Shown piece after piece: positions 9,010 through 17,202 of a stretch of 64,000 bases of DNA; the first letter of the stretch is position 1, and every line of letters starts with the position of its first letter. The notes beneath the pieces were generated by a model. That model did no database searches, was not told where the DNA came from, and saw nothing but the letters and a program-made list of their open reading frames with translations. Origin of the DNA: Evansella vedderi (lineage in GTDB: Bacteria > Bacillota > Bacilli > Bacillales > Salisediminibacteriaceae); the NCBI RefSeq assembly GCF_030813435.1, contig NZ_JAUSUG010000010.1, forward strand, positions 1 through 64,000, in the 5' to 3' direction. The position numbers and the translations under genes were made by a program.

Positions 9010-10725
9010 TTAGTCTTCCATTGTTGACAAGTCCCCTGTTGGTAGATCTAGCTCCCAGGCCTTAAGTACTCTCCTCATGATTTTTCCGCTTCTTGTTTTT
9101 GGCAACGAATCTTTAATTTCAATTTCCCGAGGTGCAGCATGGGCAGCTAACCCCTTTTTCACGAAATTACGGATGTCTTCCTCCAGCTCTGCACTTAGCT
9201 CATAGCCATCTCGTAAGGAAATGAAAGCTTTAATAATTTCTCCCCGGACAGGATCAGGTTTACCAATGACCCCTGCTTCTGCTACTGCAGGATGCTCCAC
9301 AAGTTTGCTTTCAACCTCAAATGGACCAATCCGCTCCCCTGCGGTCATGATCACATCGTCCACACGTCCTTGGAACCAGAAATACCCGTCCTCATCCATG
9401 TACGCCGAGTCCCCTGAGACGTACCAATCTCCCGGAAGAAAGTATGATTGATACTTTTCTGGACGATTCCATATAGCTCTCATCATAGACGGCCAACCCT
9501 TTTTAATGGCTAGATTACCCATTCGATTTGGAGGAAGCTCATTCCCTTGGTCATCTACAATGGCAGCCACTACCCCTGGAATTGGTTTCCCCATGGAACC
9601 TGGTTTAATTTCCATAGAAGGATAATTACAAATAAGCTGTGCACCCGTTTCGGTCATCCACCACGTATCATGTATTCTCAAGTTCATTACTTCCATTCCC
9701 CACCGGACAACTTCAGGATTTAACGGTTCACCTACACTCAAAACGTGTCTTAAGGAAGATAGATTATATTTTTCAATAACTTTAGCTCCTGCACCCATTA
9801 ACATTCGGAATGCTGTAGGAGCACTATACCAAACAGTCACTTTATTTTCTTCAATCGTTTGGTACCAATCGTCAGGGCTAAATCTCCCACCGCGGATTAC
9901 ATTGGAAGCGCCGACCAGCCATGGTGCAAATATTCCATAAGAAGTTCCAGTGACCCATCCCGGGTCTGCAGTACACCAATAAACATCGTCATCCCTTAAG
10001 TCCAGCACCCATTTTGCTGTTTGGTAATGCTGAATCATGGCATTATGGACATGTAAAACGCCTTTTGGCTTCCCTGTTGAACCGGATGTGTAGTGAAGAA
10101 TCATTCCATCCTCTCTATCTACCCATTCAATATCTAAAGATTTACTGGCTCCATCGAAGCGTTCATAAAAATCTATTAGTTTAGCATCCTCCTTCACTTC
10201 ATTCCCAACCACAAGGACCTTCTCTAGGTCAGGGAGTTCCTCTACTGGAACACGTCCTAATAATTCAGGGTTAGTAACAAGCACCTTTGCACCACTATCC
10301 TCTAAACGATCCTTTACTGCCCCTTCCATAAATGCCTCAAATAAAGGCCCTACAATAGCTCCAAGCTTCAATGTACCAAGGAGCAGGAAGTAAAGTTCCG
10401 GTGTACGAGGCATGAAAATAAACACCCGATCTCCCTTCGCTACGCCAATATCCTTTAAAACATTTCCTGCTTTGTTGGAGAGATCCTTCATCTCCTGGAA
10501 CGTATACTCCTCATTCCGAATTTGATCGGAATAATATAGAGCTACCTTATTCGCCTTATCCGAGTTAGCATGTCGATCAATGGCCTCATAGCCCATGTTC
10601 ACGCGGCCCGTTTCATTCCAGGTAAAATGCTGTTCTGCCTCCTGCCATTGAAAGGAGTTATATATGTCTTGGTAATTTCCTAGGTTGCTAGTTTCCGTTT
10701 GAGAAGAAATAGTTTTTGAGATCAT
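9010..10725 (-). CDS. acsA: Acetyl-CoA synthetase (AcsA)
   Basis: A 571-residue AMP-forming acyl-CoA synthetase (AcsA of B. subtilis is 572). It activates acetate to acetyl-CoA with ATP in the cytosol. Seen are the adenylation loop YTSGSTGKPKG (residues 212-222), WWMTETG in the middle, GRVDDVIMTAGERI in the hinge and the C-terminal LPKTRSGKIMRR. In that last motif Lys548 corresponds to the catalytic lysine that AcuA acetylates in B. subtilis. A cre-like site lies 65-80 bases upstream, fitting carbon catabolite repression. It may share a transcript with the OFA transporter downstream. It is divergent from a LytTR regulator that could control it. Confidence 0.93.
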   Translation of the reverse strand: MISKTISSQTETSNLGNYQDIYNSFQWQEAEQHFTWNETGRVNMGYEAIDRHANSDKANKVALYYSDQIRNEEYTFQEMKDLSNKAGNVLKDIGVAKGDRVFIFMPRTPELYFLLLGTLKLGAIVGPLFEAFMEGAVKDRLEDSGAKVLVTNPELLGRVPVEELPDLEKVLVVGNEVKEDAKLIDFYERFDGASKSLDIEWVDREDGMILHYTSGSTGKPKGVLHVHNAMIQHYQTAKWVLDLRDDDVYWCTADPGWVTGTSYGIFAPWLVGASNVIRGGRFSPDDWYQTIEENKVTVWYSAPTAFRMLMGAGAKVIEKYNLSSLRHVLSVGEPLNPEVVRWGMEVMNLRIHDTWWMTETGAQLICNYPSMEIKPGSMGKPIPGVVAAIVDDQGNELPPNRMGNLAIKKGWPSMMRAIWNRPEKYQSYFLPGDWYVSGDSAYMDEDGYFWFQGRVDDVIMTAGERIGPFEVESKLVEHPAVAEAGVIGKPDPVRGEIIKAFISLRDGYELSAELEEDIRNFVKKGLAAHAAPREIEIKDSLPKTRSGKIMRRVLKAWELDLPTGDLSTMED

Positions 10726-10790
10726 TGTTTGCCTCCTTGGTTTTTAAAAATTTTTTCGTGCACTTTTCATCTGTGAAACCTTTCACCAAT

Positions 10791-10804
10791 TTAAAGCGCT
10801 TACA
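10791..10804 (-). promoter_or_regulatory. Candidate cre (CcpA) site upstream of acsA
   Basis: On the acsA strand the sequence reads TGTAAGCGCTTTAA, a close match to the catabolite-responsive element consensus around the central CG. acsA of B. subtilis is known to be CcpA-controlled. It sits between the divergent acsA and LytTR genes. Confidence 0.65.
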
Positions 10805-10986
10805 TTTTCCCTTGTAAACTTTCCAACATACTGATACTAGAAACTTAAAGATATATTTTCATATTTTAGAGGAGACAAATGAATTTGTGACAAAAATTTG
10901 ACAGAAAGGAATATAAGTAGATAAAATAAAAATAAATTTGATCAATACGAAAAATTCTAAATATTATGTATCGGAGGCGTGGGATC

Positions 10987-11649
10987 TTGGAAAGTAAAGT
11001 AGTCCGACAATTTTCCAAATTTATTGAAGATTGGGTTCCAAAGGATGCTTCCATTGCCATTGCAGGGGGAGATAAGTACATCACTTATATTCCTGGAAAC
11101 CATGACATTCGTATAAAACAAGGGCAGCCCATTCCTTCTGGCAGTATTACTGAGCGTGTGTACAAACAAAAACAGAAGGTAGAATCCTTTGTTGACAGGT
11201 CTGTCTTCGGTGTACCGTATTATGGTGTAGGTTATCCCCTAGAGGACAGGGAAACTGGCTTCACAGGGGCTTTAACGGTAATTTTACCGCCCAATTATTC
11301 TAAGGAAGCAATCCACCCCCTAACGTATATCGTTGGGAGGAAAGAGGATCTCTGGGTACCTTTATCACTGGAGCAAATTGTTTATATTGAAAGCTATCAG
11401 AAGAAAACGATCGTCTATACAAAGGATAATTCCTACCATTCTAAGTACCCTTTGAAAACATTGGAGATCCGCCTACCTGAATTGTTTATACGCATTCATC
11501 GTTCTTACATTGTAAACATCTCTTACATTAAACAAATTTCCCGGGATATTGCCTCTAATTTAGAGGTCACATTGAATACATCCAACCAGCCAAAACTAGC
11601 CATCAGCCAAAGCTATGTTCAGAGTGTCAGAAGGAAAATGGGGTTTTGA
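10987..11649 (+). CDS. LytTR-type transcriptional regulator
   Basis: A 220-residue protein with a LytTR DNA-binding domain at about residues 120-220. Its signatures are IVYIESYQKKTIVYT, LETRLPELF-like spacing and FIRIHRSYIVNISYIKQI. Instead of a receiver domain the first ~115 residues form an unclassified sensory-type domain (ITYIPGNHDIRIKQG). The start is taken as TTG at 10987 because GGAGG lies 9 bases before it; the ATG at 10966 is upstream of that site. It lies between divergent acsA and the NarK-PAS gene, with its own terminator. It probably senses a metabolite and controls one of these neighbours; the target is inferred. Confidence 0.8.
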   Translation: MESKVVRQFSKFIEDWVPKDASIAIAGGDKYITYIPGNHDIRIKQGQPIPSGSITERVYKQKQKVESFVDRSVFGVPYYGVGYPLEDRETGFTGALTVILPPNYSKEAIHPLTYIVGRKEDLWVPLSLEQIVYIESYQKKTIVYTKDNSYHSKYPLKTLEIRLPELFIRIHRSYIVNISYIKQISRDIASNLEVTLNTSNQPKLAISQSYVQSVRRKMGF

Positions 11650-11652
11650 AAG

Positions 11653-11684
11653 AACGCTTGGGTCCAAACCCAAGCGTTTCTTTT
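11653..11684 (+). terminator. Intrinsic terminator of the LytTR gene
   Basis: AACGCTTGGGT (11653-11663) pairs with ACCCAAGCGTT (11668-11678), followed by TCTTTT. Confidence 0.9.
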
Positions 11685-11772
11685 ATGTCAAGGGTAAAAT
11701 CAGAAATATTTCCTATTGCATATGAATTATTAACATTTTTCAACATTTATGTTAAGAATGTTTACCATGTTT

Positions 11773-11816
11773 CCCCCACGATTTATAGTTAGGTCAACGA
11801 ACTTTTATCGTGGGGG
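11773..11816 (+). promoter_or_regulatory. 5' leader hairpin that sequesters the ribosome binding site of the NarK-PAS gene
   Basis: CCCCCACGAT (11773-11782) is perfectly complementary to ATCGTGGGGG (11807-11816), closing a 24-base loop. The right arm contains the GGGGG ribosome binding site, 8 bases before the ATG at 11825. Folding would hide it. Alternatively the pair is a DNA operator. The loop holds two LytTR-half-site-like 9-mers facing each other (ATAGTTAGG at 11785 and, on the other strand, AAAGTTCGT at 11797-11805). Confidence 0.6.
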
Positions 11817-11824
11817 AATAAAAA

Positions 11825-13336
11825 ATGAACATTAGAAACGTACAATTACCACTACAAACACTGAGCTTAGTTGCTGGCTTTATGGTATGGGTGATGTTAT
11901 CACCGCTCATGCCGTATATACTACAAGATATTCCTTTAACAAGTAACGAAGTCGCCCTCGTAACAGCGGTGCCTATCATACTAGGCTCCCTTTTACGGAT
12001 CCCATTAGGTTACTGGGCAAACCGATTCGGGGCAAGAAGAATTTTCTTCCTCTGCTTCGTTGTCCTGCTCCCACCCATTAATTATATTAGTTTAGCTACG
12101 AGCTTTATTGACTTACTCATTGGTGGTCTCTTTTTAGGGGTAGGAGGCGCGATTTTTTCCATCGGAGTTACTTCTTTGCCAAAGTATTTTCCGAAGGAAC
12201 GGCACGGAACGATTAATGCCATTTATGCCCTTGGGAACCTGGGAACAGCCATTACCTCCTTCCTATCCCCAATTATCGCTGGAGCGATTGGCTGGAGTTC
12301 AACCGTTCAGCTGAGTTTATTATTAATGGCCACCTTTGCCTTATTAAACTTTATATATGGTGATAAACGGGAGCCTACAGTAACCACACCTTTACTAAAA
12401 CAAGTAAAAGGTGTATATAAAAGCAGCACCCTTTGGCTCCTATGTTTCTTCTATTTCATTACCTTTGGGGCATTCGTTGCCTTTACGGTTTACTTACCGA
12501 ATTTTTTAGTGAGTCATTTTGGGCTCAGTGCAGTGGATGCTGGGGTTCGCACAGCTGGATTTATTCTACTTGCCACATTAATTCGTCCACTCGGTGGATG
12601 GTTATCGGATAAATATAATGCATTAGTAATTCTCATGTTTGTATTTGGGGGACTTACCTTTGCAGGAGTACTATTAGCGTTAATGCCTAACTTCACCCTG
12701 TATACGATCGGCTGTTTAATAGTTGCCCTTTCTGCCGGAATTGGAAACGGCGCTATCTTCAAGCTTGTTCCACTCTATTTTTCTAAGCAAGCAGGAATCG
12801 TCAATGGTCTTGTAGGGGCTATGGGAGGACTCGGTGGCTTCTTTCCACCGATTATCCTAACCTTCCTTTACGGCATTACAGGCCATTATGCCATTGGCTT
12901 CATGGCCTTGTCCCAAGTGGCATTGGCAAGCCTGATTCTCGCTATATGGATGTTTTATCAGGAAAAATTAAGCCTTGCATCTAATGCCATTGAATCAACA
13001 GCGGGTGCCGTAATGATTACAGATACGAAGGGTCGTATAAAAATGGTGAACCCTTCCTTTGTGAAAATGACGGGCTATACATTTAAGGAAGCTGTTGGGG
13101 AAACACCGCGACTATTGAAATCGGAGGAGCATGGACCAGAATTCTACAGTAAAATGTGGCAGCAAATTAACAAAGAAGGTCATTGGCAAGGGGAAATTAG
13201 GAATAAGCGAAAAAATGGGGAGATATTCTTAGTTTTATTGTCCATTACCCCTATTAAAAACGAACAGCATGATATTATAGGCTACGTGGGAATGCTCACC
13301 GATATGGAAAAAAGCTTCACATTGCAACACGTTTGA
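11825..13336 (+). CDS. NarK/NasA-type nitrate/nitrite MFS transporter with a C-terminal PAS domain
   Basis: A 503-residue protein. Residues 1 to ~385 hold 12 hydrophobic segments with the NarK-type pattern (RIPLGYWANRFGARR after segment 2; GGLGGFFPPIILTF in segment 10), so it probably moves nitrate or nitrite. NarK proteins usually end near residue 395. Here about 115 more residues form a PAS fold (AIESTAGAVMITDTKGRI, NPSFVKMTGY, GEIRNKRKNGE), ending without any kinase or output domain. The PAS part may gate transport by redox or ligand sensing. The ribosome binding site lies in a leader hairpin. nrfHA, which reduces nitrite, lies in the same window at 44186-46188, though 31 kb away. Confidence 0.85.
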   Translation: MNIRNVQLPLQTLSLVAGFMVWVMLSPLMPYILQDIPLTSNEVALVTAVPIILGSLLRIPLGYWANRFGARRIFFLCFVVLLPPINYISLATSFIDLLIGGLFLGVGGAIFSIGVTSLPKYFPKERHGTINAIYALGNLGTAITSFLSPIIAGAIGWSSTVQLSLLLMATFALLNFIYGDKREPTVTTPLLKQVKGVYKSSTLWLLCFFYFITFGAFVAFTVYLPNFLVSHFGLSAVDAGVRTAGFILLATLIRPLGGWLSDKYNALVILMFVFGGLTFAGVLLALMPNFTLYTIGCLIVALSAGIGNGAIFKLVPLYFSKQAGIVNGLVGAMGGLGGFFPPIILTFLYGITGHYAIGFMALSQVALASLILAIWMFYQEKLSLASNAIESTAGAVMITDTKGRIKMVNPSFVKMTGYTFKEAVGETPRLLKSEEHGPEFYSKMWQQINKEGHWQGEIRNKRKNGEIFLVLLSITPIKNEQHDIIGYVGMLTDMEKSFTLQHV

Positions 13337-13343
13337 TACAATC

Positions 13344-13379
13344 AAAGCCCACTATGAGTTGTTTCTCATAGTGGGCTTT
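13344..13379. terminator. Bidirectional intrinsic terminator
   Basis: AAAGCCCACTATGAG (13344-13358) pairs with CTCATAGTGGGCTTT (13365-13379), a 15-base perfect stem with a 6-base loop, between the converging genes ending at 13336 and 13404. Confidence 0.92.
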
Positions 13380-13403
13380 CGTTAGTGAAAAGCATTTTTA
13401 AGA

Positions 13404-13922
13404 TTATAGCTCTTGCATATTTTCGGCAATAGTTTGTACATTTTCACCAACTAAATAATCAATTTCCTTGATTAATGTTTGGGTTTCTGGGTTTACACCA
13501 GCATATCCCCTATAAATAGTTCCCTCATCTACATTAACAAATCCTAACTCAATGGCAAATTCATAATTTACGTCGGTGACAACATCAAATTGCAAGCCGT
13601 ATTCATCAATTATTTGTTGATGCTCTTGAGGAGTAGATGGGCTTATAGCAATAATATTAATACCATCGAATAGATCGAGATTTTCGTTCAGCTCAACTAG
13701 CTGACTAACACAAAGTCCTCAGCCAATTCCAGTGAAGTATAAATACAACGTTTTTTCCGTGGGCTCTAACGAAACGATCTCTCCCGCTGCATTAGGGAAT
13801 GCTAACTGGAAAACTTCCGGGTTATATGTATCCACTTCACTTGCCCCATTATTCCCGCCACAAGCGGACAAAACGAGACTTATCAAGAGAAGAAAAAGCA
13901 ACTGCCAATTTACATATTTCAC
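13404..13922 (-). CDS. Candidate selenoprotein: lipoprotein redoxin with in-frame TGA (Sec68) in a U-x-x-C motif
   Basis: Read through one TGA (13719-13721) this frame gives 172 residues. Residues 1-21 are a lipoprotein signal with lipobox LSAC and a GG after it. Residues ~36-150 are a thioredoxin/AhpC-TSA-like domain: LYLYFTG strand, then I-G-TGA-G-L-C, then INIIAISPS and YGLQFDVVTD. The TGA falls where redoxins of this type carry the first cysteine of C-x-x-C. After it 104 sense codons run in frame to the TAA with no other defect and good redoxin similarity. A SECIS-like hairpin starts 9 bases after the TGA. The GTG start has GGGAGGGG 6 bases upstream. Alternatives are a pseudogene or a sequencing error changing TGT/TGC to TGA. 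Role: probably a membrane-anchored thiol or peroxide reductase facing outward. Confidence 0.65.
13686..13709 (-). promoter_or_regulatory. SECIS-like stem-loop following the in-frame TGA
   Basis: On the coding strand CAGCT (13703-13699) pairs with AGCTG (13693-13689) around the loop AGTTG. A 3-base bulge (AGT) and a further GTT/AAC pairing extend it. The loop begins 20 bases after the TGA and has G as its second base. This fits the known bacterial SECIS rules as I recall them: a loop about 16-37 bases after UGA, with a G in the first two loop bases. The stem is short, so folding energy should be computed. Confidence 0.5.
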
Positions 13923-14095
13923 ATGTATCCCCTCCCTTCTTCTCTTATTATTAATGGATTATACTATCTAAAAAAGAATATTACCACGCACACACATTTT
14001 TTTCCTCTAATAGAGCTTCGTATTTGTTAAGTGAAAAATTACGATTAACATGGTAACCTTATTTTAAACAAGACGAAATGAGGAAAGGGAATATC

Positions 14096-14644
14096 ATGAT
14101 AATTAGACAAGCGAGACACGATGATTGGAAAGGGATTGCCCAGGTACATGTAGATTGTATGCACAGTGCCTATCAAGAGTTTTTACCATCTGATGTTTTA
14201 GATAAGTTTACATACGCCAATCGTGAAAAGCGTTGGGAAAAGGACCTGCCAAAGGCCATAGGTAAAGGAACCATGACATTTGTAGTAGAAAATAAACAAG
14301 GGGAAATTGTCGGCTTTGCCCTCGGAGGAACAATGCGAGATCCCCGTTTACGAATTAGTTACATAGGCGAGCTATACGGGATCTACGTCCATCCTGATTT
14401 TCAAGGACAGGGATTTGGGAAAAAGCTATTGGAAACGGTAGCCCAACACCTGGCTTCCCTCGACCTACCATCCATGGCACTGTGGACCTTTAAAGGCCAT
14501 CCATCCTGCAGCTTTTTTGAATCCCTTGGCGGTGAGAAGGTTTATGATAAGAAAACAACGATTGCAGGAAAGGAACTAAAGGAATATGCCTACGGCTGGG
14601 ATGATTTAAAAAGCTTTTCTGTTGCAGCGGAAGGATTGAACTAA
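14096..14644 (+). CDS. GNAT-family N-acetyltransferase
   Basis: A 182-residue protein with the GNAT fold: N-terminal IIRQARHDDW, central beta strand ELYGIYVHPDFQGQGFGKKL and the acetyl-CoA pyrophosphate loop Q-G-Q-G-F-G-K. It should transfer an acetyl group to a small molecule or protein amine; the substrate is unknown. ATG at 14096 is chosen because AGGAAAGGG lies 6 bases before it; the ATG at 14078 precedes that site. It is a single gene with a terminator, next to the redoxin gene on the opposite strand. Confidence 0.85.
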   Translation: MIIRQARHDDWKGIAQVHVDCMHSAYQEFLPSDVLDKFTYANREKRWEKDLPKAIGKGTMTFVVENKQGEIVGFALGGTMRDPRLRISYIGELYGIYVHPDFQGQGFGKKLLETVAQHLASLDLPSMALWTFKGHPSCSFFESLGGEKVYDKKTTIAGKELKEYAYGWDDLKSFSVAAEGLN

Positions 14645-14711
14645 AAGAATGACAGGCAGAAGGTTGAATCGGAAAGCAATATGGTGCCCTTTGTAGGACC
14701 ATAGAACTTTG

Positions 14712-14747
14712 AAAGGTCACCATAAATCAGTTATGGTGACCCTTTTG
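14712..14747 (+). terminator. Intrinsic terminator after the GNAT gene
   Basis: GGTCACCATAA (14715-14725) pairs with TTATGGTGACC (14731-14741), flanked by AAA on the left and CTTTT on the right. Confidence 0.85.
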
Positions 14748-14805
14748 TACCCAAATATAGTAGGAAAGGTAACTATGAGCTATTCAGAGTTATCCTAATG
14801 AAGGC

Positions 14806-15246
14806 TTATGCTTTTGTCCATTCTGTGGAAAGCTCCACATTTGCTGCTTTTAGGGTTTGAAAAACAGGACAACGGGCTTCAGATTTTATTTGCAGCTCTT
14901 CAATTCGTTCCGCAGGCTCATCCGTATCAAGGACTACTCTTAGTGATACAGTCTCAAAGTATGTTCTAACAGAGGGGTCTCCCATGAGTCCCCGAAGATC
15001 TAAGTTTCCGTCTGTTTTAAACTCTACCCCACGCAGGTTAAATTCCATTTCCTTTGCTACGAGGTTGATCACGACATTTTTGCAAGAAACTAGGGCTGCT
15101 AATAAGGTAGAAAGTGGGTCCGCTCCAGCATCCTTCCCGCCCATGCTCTCCGGTTCGTCCAAGACAAGGGTATGTTTTCCTGCTGCTACCTCTGTTTTCA
15201 TTCCTTCACTTTTACCTGTAATACTCACTGTAAATTGTGTTGACAT
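14806..15246 (-). CDS. OsmC/Ohr-family peroxide-reductase-like protein
   Basis: A 146-residue OsmC-family protein with both redox cysteines present: Cys55 in ALVSCKN and Cys126 in ARCPVF. Members reduce organic hydroperoxides with a dithiol cycle, or act on persulfide-like species. It is the last gene of a five-gene operon. An AGGAGGT ribosome binding site lies 10 bases before the ATG, and only 6 bases separate it from the stop of the methyltransferase gene, so the two are probably translationally coupled. It is paralogous to the OsmC half of the gene at 16469, which has lost both cysteines. Confidence 0.88.
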   Translation of the reverse strand: MSTQFTVSITGKSEGMKTEVAAGKHTLVLDEPESMGGKDAGADPLSTLLAALVSCKNVVINLVAKEMEFNLRGVEFKTDGNLDLRGLMGDPSVRTYFETVSLRVVLDTDEPAERIEELQIKSEARCPVFQTLKAANVELSTEWTKA

Positions 15247-15252
15247 GACTAT

Positions 15253-16437
15253 TTAAACCTCCTGTTTAGTTAATTCCACTTTAATGGCTTCTGCGGCCGC
15301 CTTTAAGTTACCAAGCTTTGCAGTGGCGATTTCCGGCGTATTCATTGGTCGTTGGGCAAACGTGCCAAACCCACAATCGGGATTTAGAAACAGTCGTTCA
15401 AATGGAATAAATTTGGCCGCTTCCTTCACCCGCTCCACAATTTGCTCCACTGTTTCCACTTCGGGAATACGGGGATTCACCACACCTAAACCAATTTCCA
15501 TATCAGAATCCTTAAACTGCTCCAATGCCTGTAATTCCCCTGCCCGAGGTGTAGCATACTCTAAAACGAGCTGGTCAAGGTTTAACTTGGCTAGGTGAGG
15601 TATCAACGGGTAATAAGGGCCCCGTAACAAAGTATCCTCCTGTGTACTCCAGTTCCCCCTGCAAATATGGAGGCCAATTTTCGTACCTCTCCCCCTCATC
15701 CCTTCCGTCACTTTATTCAGTAGTCCCATGGCAAAGGCTAGCTCTTCCTCTGCATCGGCCTTCGCCGTCAAAGCACCACACATAAACGTACGGTTGGCAT
15801 TCTTTTGGGTAAACACAAGCTCCGTCAAAACTGGTTCATCCAACTGGATAAATGGTACTCCAGCTTCAATCAAGTCTTCAATCTCTTCCCTTAAAACAGC
15901 CACGATATCCTCTGCTAAATCTTCCTTCGTAGGGTAGGCCTGGACAGATAATCCTTCTACCCACATGGAACGGGTGAGTAAATAAGGACCTGGAATGGCT
16001 ACCTTAACAGCTTTTTCCGTGTGCTCCTTTGCAAATAAATACTCATCTAATGCAATGGGCTTCTTTCTGCTGATCTTCCCCGCCGCAGCCGGATTTGTTA
16101 AGGAAAAGGCCGGTACATCAAGGGTCCCGAGGATTTCCTCAAAGCTAGCCTTATCCTCCACATACTCTAGGAGGTCTGCTACTGACAGCATTTTCACATT
16201 TTCAATTTTGTCGGCAACGAAGGAAATGAAGTTATCCCGGCGCTGCTCCCCGTCAGTAATAAGGTCAAGCCCTGCTTCTTCTTGGTATTTAATACACTCA
16301 ATTACTGATTCGTCTGCGATTCTATGAAACGCTTCTTCCGTAATTCTTCCGGCCCGCCTGTCCCGTAAGCCCTTGAGGACTTCCTTCGAACGGGGCCAGC
16401 TCCCCACAACTGTTGTTGGTAGAAGTGGAAATGTCAT
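15253..16437 (-). CDS. MetE-like cobalamin-independent methyltransferase (methionine synthase II family)
   Basis: A 394-residue protein matching the catalytic C-terminal barrel of MetE without the N-terminal half. The zinc/thiol-binding residues are visible: His257 and Cys259 in GLHICRGN, Glu293 in LEYATPRAG and Cys355 in NPDCGFGTF. Such short forms transfer methyl groups between a donor and a thiol, but the natural pair of substrates is unclear. The ATG at 16437 is preferred (AAGGTG 8 bases upstream); a GTG at 16446 adds three residues. Its place among TusA, DsrE and OsmC genes suggests a substrate among small thiols, persulfides or selenols, not routine methionine synthesis. That is inference. 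Confidence 0.85.
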   Translation of the reverse strand: MTFPLLPTTVVGSWPRSKEVLKGLRDRRAGRITEEAFHRIADESVIECIKYQEEAGLDLITDGEQRRDNFISFVADKIENVKMLSVADLLEYVEDKASFEEILGTLDVPAFSLTNPAAAGKISRKKPIALDEYLFAKEHTEKAVKVAIPGPYLLTRSMWVEGLSVQAYPTKEDLAEDIVAVLREEIEDLIEAGVPFIQLDEPVLTELVFTQKNANRTFMCGALTAKADAEEELAFAMGLLNKVTEGMRGRGTKIGLHICRGNWSTQEDTLLRGPYYPLIPHLAKLNLDQLVLEYATPRAGELQALEQFKDSDMEIGLGVVNPRIPEVETVEQIVERVKEAAKFIPFERLFLNPDCGFGTFAQRPMNTPEIATAKLGNLKAAAEAIKVELTKQEV

Positions 16438-16468
16438 GTTTATCACACCTTATTTCGTAAAGTTATTA

Positions 16469-17185
16469 CTAGACGATGGAAAAATTCAGTTGGATTTGGA
16501 TTGAATCTTTTAAAGTCTGATAGATTGGCGAACGGTCCAACGTGATTTTCCAAACATCCAGTAGTTCCTGTTCGTCATTAGGGGAGGAAATATAAAGGGT
16601 CCCTATTACCTCTGTTACTTTTGGACTTCCTGTATCTTCTAGCTCCATATGATACAATACATTATCCAGCTTTCCCTTTAAGGTCACCTCCATATGGTCA
16701 ATGACGATGTTTCTACGAGAACTATGGGACTTGAAGCCCACCACCAAGGAAGACGACAAGGAAGCTAGTAAATAATCCACGGCACTTGGTGCTTCCACCT
16801 TGGCACTGAATTCCGCCGGTTGCCCCACTAGGAAACTATGATTTCTAGAATGAACCTTCGCTGTAAGGCCATCGCTGTTACTAGTTCTAACTACCCATTG
16901 ATATCCCTTTGCTGCTTGTAGGTCATCCTCTAAAGATACCGTTTTCCCACCTTTTTGCACAAAGTAACTGGTCCAGTTCTCCCCCAGTTCTGAACCTAGA
17001 AACTCATGTTTTGCCATGCGACACCAGGCAGGGAGGTCCTCCGCCACTGTTCTTTCGCGGCTTCGCACTTCTAACACCTGTCCCGCTGCTAACGGGTCCA
17101 TACTTTTTTTTATAATCAAAAGAAGGCCTGAACCACAGTCCAGGTCTCCCCCATCGCACATACTATCCGCAATTAACTGAGACAT
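16469..17185 (-). CDS. TusA-like domain fused to a degenerate OsmC domain
   Basis: A 238-residue fusion. Residues 1 to ~90 are TusA/SirA-like (DGGDLDCGSGLLLIIKKSMD, AGQVLEV, EDLPAWCRMAKHEFL), with Cys17 as the likely sulfur-carrying cysteine and a second at 55. CGSG replaces the usual CPxP. Residues ~105-238 are OsmC-like, but both redox cysteines are serine: LLASLSSSLVV where VSCKN is expected, and DRSPIYQTLK where RCPVF is expected. This half is therefore probably a non-catalytic binding domain. AAGGAGA lies 8 bases before the ATG. Operon spacing is 17 bases from the DsrE gene and 31 bases to the methyltransferase. Confidence 0.85.
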   Translation of the reverse strand: MSQLIADSMCDGGDLDCGSGLLLIIKKSMDPLAAGQVLEVRSRERTVAEDLPAWCRMAKHEFLGSELGENWTSYFVQKGGKTVSLEDDLQAAKGYQWVVRTSNSDGLTAKVHSRNHSFLVGQPAEFSAKVEAPSAVDYLLASLSSSLVVGFKSHSSRRNIVIDHMEVTLKGKLDNVLYHMELEDTGSPKVTEVIGTLYISSPNDEQELLDVWKITLDRSPIYQTLKDSIQIQLNFSIV

Positions 17186-17202
17186 GACTGAATTCTCCTT
17201 AT

